Below are positions 18,979 to 27,307 of a DNA stretch of 64,000 nucleotides, piece by piece. Every line of letters starts with the position of its first letter. Position 1 is the first letter of the stretch. The notes under the pieces are model-generated. The model saw only the letters and a list, made by a program, of their open reading frames with translations, was not told where the DNA came from and did not search any database. Made by a program: the position numbers and the translations under genes. This DNA comes from Solidesulfovibrio sp. (GTDB lineage: Bacteria > Desulfobacterota > Desulfovibrionia > Desulfovibrionales > Desulfovibrionaceae), in assembly GCF_029978005.1 (NCBI RefSeq), contig NZ_JARKOZ010000095.1, positions 43,614-107,613 of the forward strand, written 5' to 3'.

Positions 18979-21174
18979 TTACAGGTTACTGACGAGCCGA
19001 CCGATCTGGAAGACGGCCACGGCCGCGGCGAAGCCCAGCGCCGTGTTGGCGGTTACGGCGAAGGCCGCCCATTTCCAGTCCGTTTCCCGGGCCATGACGG
19101 CCACGGTCACGAAACAGGGCGCATAGAGAATGGTGAAGGCGACCAGGGCCAGGGCCGTGACCGGGCCGAAGGCCGGGTCGGCGGCCAGGCGCGCGGACAG
19201 GGCCTCGGGCGCGTCCGGCGAGGCCTGGCCCAGGTCGTAGGCCGTGCCCAGGGTGGAAACGACCACCTCCTTGGCGGCCAGTCCCCCGATGAGCGCGATG
19301 TTGACGCGCCAGTCGAAGCCGGCCAGGCGGCTCACGCTCTCAAGGGCCTGGCCGAGCTGCCCGGCCAGGGAGCCGCGCAGGGCCTCCTCGGCCTGCCGGT
19401 TGTCCAGGTTTTCCCGTTCCTGGGTCAGGCCTTCCCGCGTCGCGGCTGCCGCATCGCCGTCAGGCAGGGCGGCGAGCCGTTCGTCCACTGCTTGGCGCTG
19501 CGTGTCGTAGGCCTCCAGACGCTCCGCCGGCAGGCCGGGAAAGGTCATGGCCGCCCACATGACGATGGAGATGGCCAGGATCACGGTGCCGGCCTTTTTC
19601 ACGTACTGCCAGGCCCGCTCGCCGGTGTGGATCAGGAGCCCGCGCAAGGTGGGCAGCCGGTAGGGCGGCAGTTCCATGAGAAAGGGCGTGGATGCGCCCG
19701 GAATGACCGTGGAGCGCCACAACCTGGCCACGCACAGGGCGGCGGCCCAGGAACACAGGGTGACGACGAAAAGTATCAGCCCGGGATGCTCGGGAAAAAA
19801 GGCGGCGGTCAGCAGGAGGTAGACCGGGATCTTCGCCCCGCAGGCCATGAAGGGGGCGCTCAGGATGGTGGCCAGGCGCTCCTTGGGGCTGCGCAGGGTC
19901 CTGGCGGCCATGACTCCGGGCACGGCGCAGCCGCCCGGGATGCCGCCGGAGATGATGAAAGGCATGACCGAGGCCCCGTGCAGGCCGAAGGCCCGGAACA
20001 CCCGGTCGAGCATGTAGGCCATGCGCGCCGTGTAGCCCAGGTCCTCCAGGCAGGAGAGCAGGAAGAACATCACGCCGATGAGCGGCACGAACCCGAGCAC
20101 GCCGCCCACGCCGGCGATGACCCCGGAAACGACCAGCGAGCGCAGCATGCCTTCGGGCAAAAGCGTGCCGGCCCATTCGCCGAGCCAGGCGAATCCCGCC
20201 TCCAGCCAGTCCATGGGATAGTGCGCGGCCAGAAACGTCAGCTGGAACATGCCGAACAGCACGGCCAGCATGATCACCGGGCCGGCCACGGCATGGGTGA
20301 GCACCCGGTCTACGGCGTCGGACAGGGCGATGCGGTCCGGGGAGGCGTTTCGCTTCATCACGCCCCGGCGCAGCAGGGAGGCGATGAAGCCGTAGCGGAA
20401 ATCCGAGATGACGGCCTCGGGACAGGTGCCCTGGGTGGCCTGGACGCGCCGGGCGAGCTCGGCGGCGGCCTCCTCCAGGAAGGCGGTCGTTTCGCCGGCG
20501 CGCCGTCCCAGGGCCATGACGTCCTCGTCGCCCTCCAGGTATTTGAGCGCCAACCAGCGGGCCGGGAAGCGGTCCACCAGGAACCGGTCCGCCTCGATGC
20601 GGGCCTGCATGGCGTAAAGGGCCCGGTCCACGTCCGGGCCGTAGGAAAGCTCCAACGGTTTCCAGTGGCCGCGACGGGCGCTTGCGAATTCCAGGGCCTG
20701 GCGCACCAGCACGTCGGTCCCCCGGCCCTCCCGGGCCACGGTCTCGACCACGGGCAGGCCGAGCAGGCGCGAGAGCAGGCCCGCGTCCAGGGTCATGCCC
20801 CGGCGGCGCACCTCGTCCATCATGTTGAGCGCCAAAACCACGGGCGCGCCCAGTTCGAGCAGCTGCACCGTGAGGTAGAGCCCGCGCTCCAGGGTGCCGG
20901 CGTCCACCACGTCGATGACGCAGCTCGGCTTCTCCTCCACCAGGAAGGCCCGGGCGGCCTGCTCGTCGGCGCAGTAGGCGGTCAGGGAGTACATGCCCGG
21001 CAGGTCGACCAGGATCAGGTCGCGGCCGACGGCCTGCATCCGGCCCTCGCGCTTCTCCACGGTGACGCCGGGGTAGTTGCCCACGTGCTGGCGCGCGCCG
21101 GTCAGGGCGTTGAACAGCGTGGTCTTGCCGCAGTTGGGATTGCCGGCCAGGGCGAAGGTCAAGGTCGGTGACAT
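18979..21174 (-). CDS. feoB: Ferrous iron transporter FeoB
   Basis: The 731-aa product begins with a G-protein domain: G1 GNPNCGKTT (residues 11-19), the FeoB-typical GNYPGVTVEKREG, G3 DLPGMYSL and G4 NMMDE. The membrane part has paired gate domains; the conserved Cys region reads GGCAVPGVMAARTL. It ends with the usual FLAAHYP and core CFVTVAVMARE motifs. It imports Fe(II) across the inner membrane. It is last in a probable operon under a Fur-box-like site at 26080. No feoA or feoC is adjacent, which is unusual but not unique. The ATG at 21174 has an AAGGA ribosome site. Confidence 0.95.
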   Translation of the reverse strand: MSPTLTFALAGNPNCGKTTLFNALTGARQHVGNYPGVTVEKREGRMQAVGRDLILVDLPGMYSLTAYCADEQAARAFLVEEKPSCVIDVVDAGTLERGLYLTVQLLELGAPVVLALNMMDEVRRRGMTLDAGLLSRLLGLPVVETVAREGRGTDVLVRQALEFASARRGHWKPLELSYGPDVDRALYAMQARIEADRFLVDRFPARWLALKYLEGDEDVMALGRRAGETTAFLEEAAAELARRVQATQGTCPEAVISDFRYGFIASLLRRGVMKRNASPDRIALSDAVDRVLTHAVAGPVIMLAVLFGMFQLTFLAAHYPMDWLEAGFAWLGEWAGTLLPEGMLRSLVVSGVIAGVGGVLGFVPLIGVMFFLLSCLEDLGYTARMAYMLDRVFRAFGLHGASVMPFIISGGIPGGCAVPGVMAARTLRSPKERLATILSAPFMACGAKIPVYLLLTAAFFPEHPGLILFVVTLCSWAAALCVARLWRSTVIPGASTPFLMELPPYRLPTLRGLLIHTGERAWQYVKKAGTVILAISIVMWAAMTFPGLPAERLEAYDTQRQAVDERLAALPDGDAAAATREGLTQERENLDNRQAEEALRGSLAGQLGQALESVSRLAGFDWRVNIALIGGLAAKEVVVSTLGTAYDLGQASPDAPEALSARLAADPAFGPVTALALVAFTILYAPCFVTVAVMARETDWKWAAFAVTANTALGFAAAVAVFQIGRLVSNL

Positions 21175-21191
21175 GGCGGGTGGTCCTTTTC

Positions 21192-22265
21192 TCAGGCCCC
21201 TTGGGGAGCGTGCCTTGGCGCGCCGGCGCGCGGGGGCGCGTCGCTTGGGTCGGCGACGACTGCGTCGCCTCCCGCGGCCTTGGCCCGGTACAGGGCCGCG
21301 TCGCAGCGGGCCGTCAGGGCCTCGGCGTAGGGCTTGGCGTCCCGGCCGGGGTCGAGCCGGGCCAGGCCGATGCTGGCCGTGGCGCCGTATTCCTGGCTGG
21401 CGGCGAAGCGGCGGCGAATGCGCTCGGCCACGGCCAGGGCCGCCTCGGCCGGCAGGCGGGTGAGGATCACGGCGAATTCGTCCCCGCCTAGGCGAAAGGG
21501 CATGTCCAGGCCTTCGCGGGTGGAATCGAGGAGCGTCCTGCCCATGGCGGCCAGGACCGCGTCCCCGGCCGGGTGCCCGAAGCGGTCGTTTACGCCCTTG
21601 AAGGCGTCGCAATCGAGGAGCGCCAGCCACAGGGGGTGGCCGCTCCCGGCGGCCTCTTCGGCCAGGTCCGGCAGGGAGGCGTCGAAATGGCGGCGGTTGA
21701 AAAGGCCGGTGAGGCCGTCGGTGCGCGAGAGGTCGGCGAAGTGGCGCTCGCGCCGCCTGGTCTCGTCGAGCAGGGCGGTCAGCCACGTCTCGCGGGTCTC
21801 CACGCCGTGGGCCAGCCAGTTGAGGTCGCGCTTTAAGCGCAGGATTTCGTGCTCGTCGTCGCCCTGGGGCGGCAGGGGCAGGCGGCGGTGGTATTCCCCC
21901 CGGCGCAGGCCGGCGCAGAAGGCGTTGACGGCGGCGATGTCGCCAAGGACCACGAACCGTGCCGCCAGGCGCGACAGGGGCAGGACCAGGGCCAGGGCCA
22001 GGGCCAGCCACAGGCCGAGCATGCGCCCGGGCGAGGCCACCAGGCCGTTTTCCACGAGATAGAGGGCAGCGCCGGGCGGCAGCGCGACGACGAGGAAGAG
22101 CACCAGGCGCATGCGCGCGGTGACGCCAGGCGATCTCCCCCCCCGGGCCCGCCCGCCGGCGCGGGCCCGGCGCGCCTCGGCGGCCTGCCGGGCGTCGCAG
22201 GCGCCGCCGGCCTCACGGGCGTCCCGGGCGTTGGGGACGGAATCGGCAACGGAAACGGTTTGCAT
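21192..22265 (-). CDS. Membrane-bound diguanylate cyclase (GGDEF)
   Basis: The 357-aa product starts at the ATG at 22265, which has an AAGGA ribosome site; upstream in-frame starts at 22292 and 22298 have none. An Arg/Ala-rich stretch is followed by two membrane segments (about residues 52-72 and 80-105) and a HAMP-like helix. The C-terminal GGDEF domain has DGLTGLFNRRHF and the intact active site RLGGDEFAVIL, so c-di-GMP synthesis is likely. The RxxD inhibitory site is not in register (REGLD before MPFRLGGDEF), so product inhibition may be lost. It lies 17 bp before feoB and 47 bp after the HD-GYP gene. Confidence 0.88.
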   Translation of the reverse strand: MQTVSVADSVPNARDAREAGGACDARQAAEARRARAGGRARGGRSPGVTARMRLVLFLVVALPPGAALYLVENGLVASPGRMLGLWLALALALVLPLSRLAARFVVLGDIAAVNAFCAGLRRGEYHRRLPLPPQGDDEHEILRLKRDLNWLAHGVETRETWLTALLDETRRRERHFADLSRTDGLTGLFNRRHFDASLPDLAEEAAGSGHPLWLALLDCDAFKGVNDRFGHPAGDAVLAAMGRTLLDSTREGLDMPFRLGGDEFAVILTRLPAEAALAVAERIRRRFAASQEYGATASIGLARLDPGRDAKPYAEALTARCDAALYRAKAAGGDAVVADPSDAPPRAGAPRHAPQGA

Positions 22266-22312
22266 GAAGCCGTCCTTGATCTTTCGCGTCATGGCCACGG
22301 CGGCTTGGCCGG

Positions 22313-23026
22313 TCAGGACCGGGGCGCATCCTTGCGGAACGTGCCGGTCAGGCGGCGCAGCCGGCCCTTTTGCGCCGCAAAGGCGGCCACCACGGCCGGG
22401 TCGAACTGGCTTCCCGAGCAGGCGACGATCTCGCGGCAGGCCGCCTCGAAATCCATGGCCGGCCGGTAGGGCCGGGTCTGCAGCATGGCCGACAGGCTGT
22501 CGGCCACGGCGATGATGCGTGCGCCGAGCGGAATCGCCTCACCGGACAGGCCCAGGGGATAGCCCTGGCCGTCGAAACGCTCGTGGTGGGCGCGCACCAT
22601 GGCCACGACGCCCAGTTCCGTCAGGCAGGACAGGGGGGCGAGGATGTCGCCCCCCATGGCCGGATGGGCCTTGATGCGTTCCCATTCCTCGGGCGTCAGC
22701 CGTCCGGGCTTGCAAAGCACGGCGTCGGGCACGCCGATCTTGCCGATATCGTGGAGGTGTCCGGCCACGTGGACCACGCGGACCAGCCGCTCCGGCAGGT
22801 CCATGCCCTGGGCCAGCAGCCTGGCCGCCTCGGCCACCTCCTCGGAATGGGCCTGGGTGTGTGCGTCCTTGGCGTCGATGGCCCGGCCCAGGGAGGCGGC
22901 CAGCTCGTGGACCAGGGCCATGGCGGTCTCATGGTCCGCGTGCGCTGCGGCCAGGGGTGCGGACGCGGGAAAGCCGGCGTCGAGAAAGGGAGTCTTGAAC
23001 ACAAACGTCTCGTGAGTCTGTTGCAA
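22313..23026 (-). CDS. HD-GYP domain protein, probable c-di-GMP phosphodiesterase
   Basis: The 237-aa product is almost only an HD-GYP domain. The metal and signature motifs are present: HTQAHSEEVAE, HLHDIGKIGVPD (HD, about residues 90-101), KAHPAMGGDIL and HHERFDGQGYP (GYP, about 147-157), then ARIIAVADSLSAML. The family hydrolyses c-di-GMP, so it would oppose the GGDEF protein encoded next to it. No sensor or receiver domain is attached; about 40 N-terminal residues have no recognisable fold. Confidence 0.88.
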   Translation of the reverse strand: MQQTHETFVFKTPFLDAGFPASAPLAAAHADHETAMALVHELAASLGRAIDAKDAHTQAHSEEVAEAARLLAQGMDLPERLVRVVHVAGHLHDIGKIGVPDAVLCKPGRLTPEEWERIKAHPAMGGDILAPLSCLTELGVVAMVRAHHERFDGQGYPLGLSGEAIPLGARIIAVADSLSAMLQTRPYRPAMDFEAACREIVACSGSQFDPAVVAAFAAQKGRLRRLTGTFRKDAPRS

Positions 23027-23040
23027 GGCGGATCGCCCCC

Positions 23041-23496
23041 TCAGGCCAGGAACCGGCGGCGGAACATGAAGAGGTGCCAGGCGGCGAAGCCGGCCAGGCC
23101 CAGGCCGAAGGCCAGGTGGGCGGACTTGGTGTCGGCCAGGCCCGTGGCCACGGCCCCGGCCATGCAGGTGGCCAGGCCGATCTTCTGGGTGCGACGCTTG
23201 AGCTGGCCCTTGCGCAGGCCCGGCCGGGCCTGCCTGGACGCGGGCAGGGCGGTCTGCTCCGGGGCCAGCTTGGCGGCCATGGCCTCGGCCATGGCCACGA
23301 GGTCGTCCGAGGCGACGCTGGCGTCGTGGGTGACGAGGAGGCTTCCCGTGCGCGGGTTGCCCTCCACTCCGGTGATGCCCGGCAGGACGGCCACCTGCTC
23401 GGCCACGGCGCGGATGGTTTCGGGATCCGTGAGGATCGGGTGGCGGAAACGGATGCGGCCTTCAATGCGGCTGGCGATCATGGGACGAGCCTCCAT
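23041..23496 (-). CDS. HMA-like (HMA_2) small membrane protein
   Basis: The 151-aa product starts with a ferredoxin-like heavy-metal-associated fold (GRIRFRHPILTDPETIRAVAEQVAVLPGITGVEGNPRTGSLLVTHD) but has no CxxC metal site. A basic linker and a hydrophobic pair of helices follow (about residues 108-145). Such proteins are often encoded beside P-type ATPases whose own N-terminus has the same CxxC-less fold, as here. It overlaps the ATPase stop by 35 bases. A second start at residue 6 is possible. Role unknown; an accessory or regulatory subunit of the ATPase is an inference. Confidence 0.7.
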   Translation of the reverse strand: MEARPMIASRIEGRIRFRHPILTDPETIRAVAEQVAVLPGITGVEGNPRTGSLLVTHDASVASDDLVAMAEAMAAKLAPEQTALPASRQARPGLRKGQLKRRTQKIGLATCMAGAVATGLADTKSAHLAFGLGLAGFAAWHLFMFRRRFLA

Positions 23497-25693
23497 GTTC
23501 GAGTTGACGGGGAAGGTAGGGGCGCAGGCTGGCCAGGGCCACGCCCACGGTGGCCAGGTTGTGGGCCAGGGCGGAGATGCCCGGCGTGAAGCGGCCGGTC
23601 AGCCCCAGCACGAGGATGACGGAATTGACCCAGCAGATGGTGCGGAAGTTGGACTTGAGCCGGACCATGAGCCCCGAGGCGATGTCGCGAAGGGGAACGA
23701 GGCTCGACAGGTCGCCCTCGGCCAGGAGGATGTCCGCCGCGGCCTGGGCGATGTCCGCGCCGTGGCGCGGGGCGATGCCGACGTTGGCCGCCGACAGGGC
23801 CGGGGAGTCGTTGATGCCGTCGCCGACCATGGCCACCACGTGGCCCTGGCCGCGCAGTTCGCGCACGATGCGGGTCTTGTCCTGGGGCAGAACCTGGGCG
23901 TGGAAGTCGGTGATGCCGAGCCTGCGGGCGGCCATGGCGGCCGGCCCGGCCGCGTCGCCGGTCAGCATGACCAGGCGCTCGACTCCGCGAGAGGCCAGTT
24001 CGCGCAGCACGGCCGGGGCTTCGGGCACCAGCGGGTCTTCGATGGCCAGCACGCCGGCCACGTGATCCTCCACGGCCAGGTACAGGGTGGACAGGCCGGA
24101 AAATCCCGCCGCCTCGATGGCCGCATCGGCCTCGCCGACGTCGATGCCCTCGTCCTCGGCGATGAAATGCCGACTGCCCAGGCGCACCCGTTCCTGCCCG
24201 ACCCGGGAGGACAGGCCGTGGGCCAGGATGTAGTCGACATGAGCGTGGAATTCGTGATGCACCACGCCCTCCTCCTCGGCTTGGCGCACCACGGCCCGGG
24301 CCACGGGATGGGGGAAGTGCTCCTCCAGGCAGGCGGCGAGCTTGAGCACGTAGCGGCGGTCGAAGCCGTTCAGCGCCTCCACGGCCGCCACCCGGGGCCG
24401 GGCTTGCGTCAGGGTGCCGGTCTTGTCGAAGACGCACACGTCGGCCGAGGCCACGGCCTCCAGGAACTTGCCGCCCTTGACCAGCACGCCGCCCGAGGCG
24501 GCCTCGCGCATGGCGGCCAGCACGGCCAGCGGAGCGGAGAGCTTGATGGCGCAGGAGAAGTCCACCAGCAGCACGGCCGAGGCGAGGCGGGCGTTTCGCG
24601 TGACGGCGTAGACCGCCGCCGCGCCAAGGAGCGTCCAGGGCACCACGGCGTCGGCGAAGCGCTCGGCCAAATCCTGGGCCTTGGCCTTGTAGTTCTCGGA
24701 TTCCTCGATGACGGCCACCATCTTCTGGATGCGCGTCTCGCCGGCCGCCTTCTCGACCCGGATCACCAGGGAGCCTTCCTCGACCACCGTGCCGGCGAAG
24801 ACCGTGTGTCCCACCCGCTTGTGGGCGGGCAGGGGCTCGCCGGTCATGGAGGCCTGGTTGACCATGGCCTCGCCTTCCGCCACCACGCCGTCCACCGGGA
24901 TGGCGCTGCCCATGCCGACCACGGCCAGGTCGCCGGGCACGACCTCGGCGGCGGGAATGCGTTTTTCCTCGCCGTCGCGGCGCACCCAGACGGCGTCGAA
25001 GGAGGCGGTCAGGGTCGCGGCCAGGCTCTCGCGGGACCGCTTGCGGGTGGAATGTTCGAGCACCTCGCCGAGGCCCAGCAGCAGAGCGATGCCGGTGGCG
25101 GCCCGGTAGTCCTTGCGGGCGATGGACACGCCGATGGCCAGGGCGTCGAGGACCTCGACGTTGATCTTGCCCCGGGCCAGGGCCGTCGCGCCGCGCCGCA
25201 GGAAGGGGAAGACCCGGCGCAGGAGCAGGATCGGCCGGAAGATCGGGGGCAGGATCCGGCGCAGCACGAACATGCCGGCCTCGCGCAGCAGGGTCGCCGC
25301 CGGCGTGGGTTCGCTTACGGCCGGGGCCTGGGCGAGCACGGCCGGGGCCTGGACGAGCACGGCCGGGGCCTGGACGAGTCCCGCGGTCACGGCCCGGCCG
25401 GCGTCGCCCAGGGCCTTTCTGGCCGCGCGCAGCACGGATGCCGCCGGCGGCGTTTTGCCGGCGTAGGGCGAGGAACCGTTCTGGGTGACGGCCAGGACGG
25501 CCACCCGGGCCGGGCCGACGGCGTAATGGACCAGGACGCCCCGGGTGCGCGGGTTGGTTTCCACGGCGGCGACCCCGGGCAGGGCGGACAGGGCCGCGGC
25601 CAGGGGCGAAGCCCCGGCCGCGAAGGCGGCGGCCGAGGCGTAGCGCAGGCGCAGGCGGCCAGGGACGTCGGAGACGATGGCGCAGCAGGTCAT
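23462..25693 (-). CDS. P1B-type heavy-metal translocating ATPase with SCA metal site
   Basis: The 743-aa product has an N-terminal HMA-like domain without CxxC (VPGRLRLRYAS...VAAVETNPRTRGVLVHY), a linker with a 7-residue repeat (VQAPAVL), then the P-type core: TGEPLP actuator loop, phosphorylation site DKTGT (Asp423), MVGDGINDSPAL hinge and HP motif HPVARA. The transmembrane metal site is SCA (380-382, in DFSCAIKLSAP) instead of CPC or SPC, which points away from the copper group. The exported metal cannot be read from the sequence; Mn, Fe, Co or Zn are possible. It is second in the Fur-linked operon that ends with feoB. Confidence 0.88.
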   Translation of the reverse strand: MTCCAIVSDVPGRLRLRYASAAAFAAGASPLAAALSALPGVAAVETNPRTRGVLVHYAVGPARVAVLAVTQNGSSPYAGKTPPAASVLRAARKALGDAGRAVTAGLVQAPAVLVQAPAVLAQAPAVSEPTPAATLLREAGMFVLRRILPPIFRPILLLRRVFPFLRRGATALARGKINVEVLDALAIGVSIARKDYRAATGIALLLGLGEVLEHSTRKRSRESLAATLTASFDAVWVRRDGEEKRIPAAEVVPGDLAVVGMGSAIPVDGVVAEGEAMVNQASMTGEPLPAHKRVGHTVFAGTVVEEGSLVIRVEKAAGETRIQKMVAVIEESENYKAKAQDLAERFADAVVPWTLLGAAAVYAVTRNARLASAVLLVDFSCAIKLSAPLAVLAAMREAASGGVLVKGGKFLEAVASADVCVFDKTGTLTQARPRVAAVEALNGFDRRYVLKLAACLEEHFPHPVARAVVRQAEEEGVVHHEFHAHVDYILAHGLSSRVGQERVRLGSRHFIAEDEGIDVGEADAAIEAAGFSGLSTLYLAVEDHVAGVLAIEDPLVPEAPAVLRELASRGVERLVMLTGDAAGPAAMAARRLGITDFHAQVLPQDKTRIVRELRGQGHVVAMVGDGINDSPALSAANVGIAPRHGADIAQAAADILLAEGDLSSLVPLRDIASGLMVRLKSNFRTICWVNSVILVLGLTGRFTPGISALAHNLATVGVALASLRPYLPRQLEHGGSSHDRQPH
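25319..25381. repeat. Three 21-bp tandem repeats inside the P-type ATPase gene
   Basis: Three near-identical 21-bp units (25319-25339, 25340-25360, 25361-25381; GGCCGGGGCCTGGACGAGCAC type) encode VQAPAVL/AQAPAV repeats in the linker between the N-terminal domain and the first membrane helices. In-frame copy change would alter linker length without a frameshift. Confidence 0.85.
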
Positions 25694-25707
25694 GGGGGAC
25701 TCGCGGC

Positions 25708-25980
25708 TTACGCCGATTCTCCCTCGGGGGCGACGGCGGCGGCCGCCTTGCCCTCGCGGGTCTCCTTGGCGTGCTTGGCCTCGGCGATGAGGTCGTCGAT
25801 GTTCTCCTTGGCGCGCTCGAGCACGGCGGCGGTTTTCTCCTTGAGGTCCATGCCGTGGGAAAGCAGATCGGTCATGGCCGGGCGGACGGAGAACTTGCCC
25901 TTGCCCAGCGCCACGGCCCCGAGCGCGCCCACGGCGACGCCGGCCAACAGAAACAGCCCGTTCTTCATGGATTCGTTCAT
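25708..25980 (-). CDS. YtxH-like small membrane-anchored protein
   Basis: The 90-aa product (ATG at 25980 with a GAGAGGA ribosome site; the frame start at 26052 is not used) has one membrane segment rich in Gly (GLFLLAGVAVGALGAVALGKGK, residues 7-28, split by family as YtxH-like), then an amphipathic charged helix (LKEKTAAVLERAKENIDDLIAEAKHAKE) and an Ala/Pro tail. It is the first gene of the P-type ATPase operon, 14 bp before the ATPase. Function unknown; an accessory role for the ATPase is inferred from position. Confidence 0.75.
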   Translation of the reverse strand: MNESMKNGLFLLAGVAVGALGAVALGKGKFSVRPAMTDLLSHGMDLKEKTAAVLERAKENIDDLIAEAKHAKETREGKAAAAVAPEGESA

Positions 25981-26066
25981 GATGTTCCTCTCTGGTAAGG
26001 CGGTTTGAAGGGTTTCATTACATTTTCTGCATGAGTTACAGTTCTGTGTCAAAGCCGACGGGACCT

Positions 26067-26095
26067 TTTTTAGCGATTGTGATAATCGTTGTCAA
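26067..26095 (-). promoter_or_regulatory. Promoter overlapping a Fur-box-like palindrome
   Basis: On the minus strand TTGACA (26090-26095, perfect -35), 17-bp spacer, TAAAAA (26067-26072, 4 of 6 to -10). TGATAATCGTTGTCA at 26080-26094 matches the 7-1-7 Fur consensus TGATAATnATTATCA at 12 of 14 positions and covers the -35 and half the spacer, so bound Fur would block polymerase. It reads into the YtxH-like/P-type ATPase/c-di-GMP/feoB genes. Confidence 0.75.
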
Positions 26096-26135
26096 TATCA
26101 AACTTATTTTTTCGAAAAGCCAAGCGGTTGCGCGT

Positions 26136-26170
26136 AAAAAGGCCGCCGACGGGTTGCCCCGCCGGCGGCC
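26136..26170 (-). terminator. Rho-independent terminator of cydAB
   Basis: A 13-bp stem (26141-26153 with 26158-26170, one G-T pair) with a 4-base loop, followed on the minus strand by TTTTT. It lies 29 bp after the cydB stop. Confidence 0.9.
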
Positions 26171-26198
26171 TTGGATGGCGCGTCGAAAGGAAGGCTGC

Positions 26199-27227
26199 CT
26201 AGTAGGCTTCCTCGTATTCCAGGTCTTCCTTGGTCACCGGATGGCGGAAAGTGTGCAGGGTCCAGACCTGGTAGATGATGACGATGGGCACGAAGACCAG
26301 GGCCACGCCGAGCATGATGGAAAGGGTCAGGGGCGTGGAGGAGGAGTTTTCGATGGTCATGGAATAGGCGGGGTTGAGGCTCGAAGGCAGAAGGGCCGGG
26401 AAGATGCCGACCACGCCGAAGAGCGCCGCCCCGCCGATGAGCAGGGCCGAGCCGACCCAGGAGGCCAGGGGCCGGCCCTGCTTGCGGTACGTGTAGGTCA
26501 GGATCAGTCCGATCACGGGCACGAGCAGGATGGCGAACAGGATCGGGTTGACCAGGTAGTTGGTGAAAAGTTGCGTCATGGTCCAGGACATGACCAGGAA
26601 CAGCACCACCAGCACGGCCACCACCGGCCAGAGCTTGCCGGCCAGGCCCAGGGCCCGGGCGCGGATATCGCCTTCGGACTTGAACGCCAGCCACAGCGCG
26701 CCGTGGTGGGCGAAAAGGGCCACGAACAGGAGTCCCCCGGCCAGACCGTAGGGGTTGAGCAGGGTGAGCAGGTTGCCCTGGAGGATGCCGTTGCCGTCGA
26801 TGGGCACGCCCTTGAAGATGTTGGCGAAGGCCACGCCCAGAAGCAGCGCCGGCAGGAAGCTGCCCAGGAAGTTGCAGGCGTCCCACAGCTTGCGCCAGCC
26901 CTCGCTGTCCACCTTGGAGCGGAACTCCAGGGTGACGCCGCGCAGGATCAGGGCGAAGAGCAGGAGCATGAGCGGGGTGTACAGGCTCGAGAACATGACG
27001 GCGTAGGTCTTGGGGAAAGCGGCGAAGGTCACGCCGCCGGCGGTGATGAGCCACACTTCGTTGCCGTCCCAGAAGGGGCCCATGGCGTTGTACATGATGC
27101 GGGTTTCGACGTCGCTTTTGGAGAAGAACGGGCGGATGATGCCGATGCCGAAGTCGAAGCCGTCCAGGACGAAATAGATCGCCCAGAGCACTCCCCAAAG
27201 GATAAACCAGGTGGTTCCGAGATCCAT
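26199..27227 (-). CDS. cydB: Cytochrome bd quinol oxidase subunit II
   Basis: The 342-aa product has eight or nine membrane segments and the CydB landmarks YFVLDGFDFGIG (residues 18-29), MGPFWDGNEVWLI, and LFAHHGALWLAFKSEGDI. An ATG at 27233 sits directly on the AAGGAGA ribosome site, so the next ATG (27227, 6 bases further) was chosen. With CydA it forms the bd-type quinol oxidase that reduces O2 to water, in sulfate reducers a defence against oxygen. It lies 80 bp after cydA. Confidence 0.95.
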   Translation of the reverse strand: MDLGTTWFILWGVLWAIYFVLDGFDFGIGIIRPFFSKSDVETRIMYNAMGPFWDGNEVWLITAGGVTFAAFPKTYAVMFSSLYTPLMLLLFALILRGVTLEFRSKVDSEGWRKLWDACNFLGSFLPALLLGVAFANIFKGVPIDGNGILQGNLLTLLNPYGLAGGLLFVALFAHHGALWLAFKSEGDIRARALGLAGKLWPVVAVLVVLFLVMSWTMTQLFTNYLVNPILFAILLVPVIGLILTYTYRKQGRPLASWVGSALLIGGAALFGVVGIFPALLPSSLNPAYSMTIENSSSTPLTLSIMLGVALVFVPIVIIYQVWTLHTFRHPVTKEDLEYEEAY

Positions 27228-27307
27228 GGCCATTCTCCTTGCTATGCAACCGGCCGGGCCGGGTTCGGGCTATGTTGCGTCAAAAGGCTTCCCGTGTCGC
27301 GCGGGCC

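Noticed and set aside
25319..25381. CRISPR-like repeat
   Set aside because: The units are contiguous with no spacers, in frame within a gene, so this is a coding tandem repeat.
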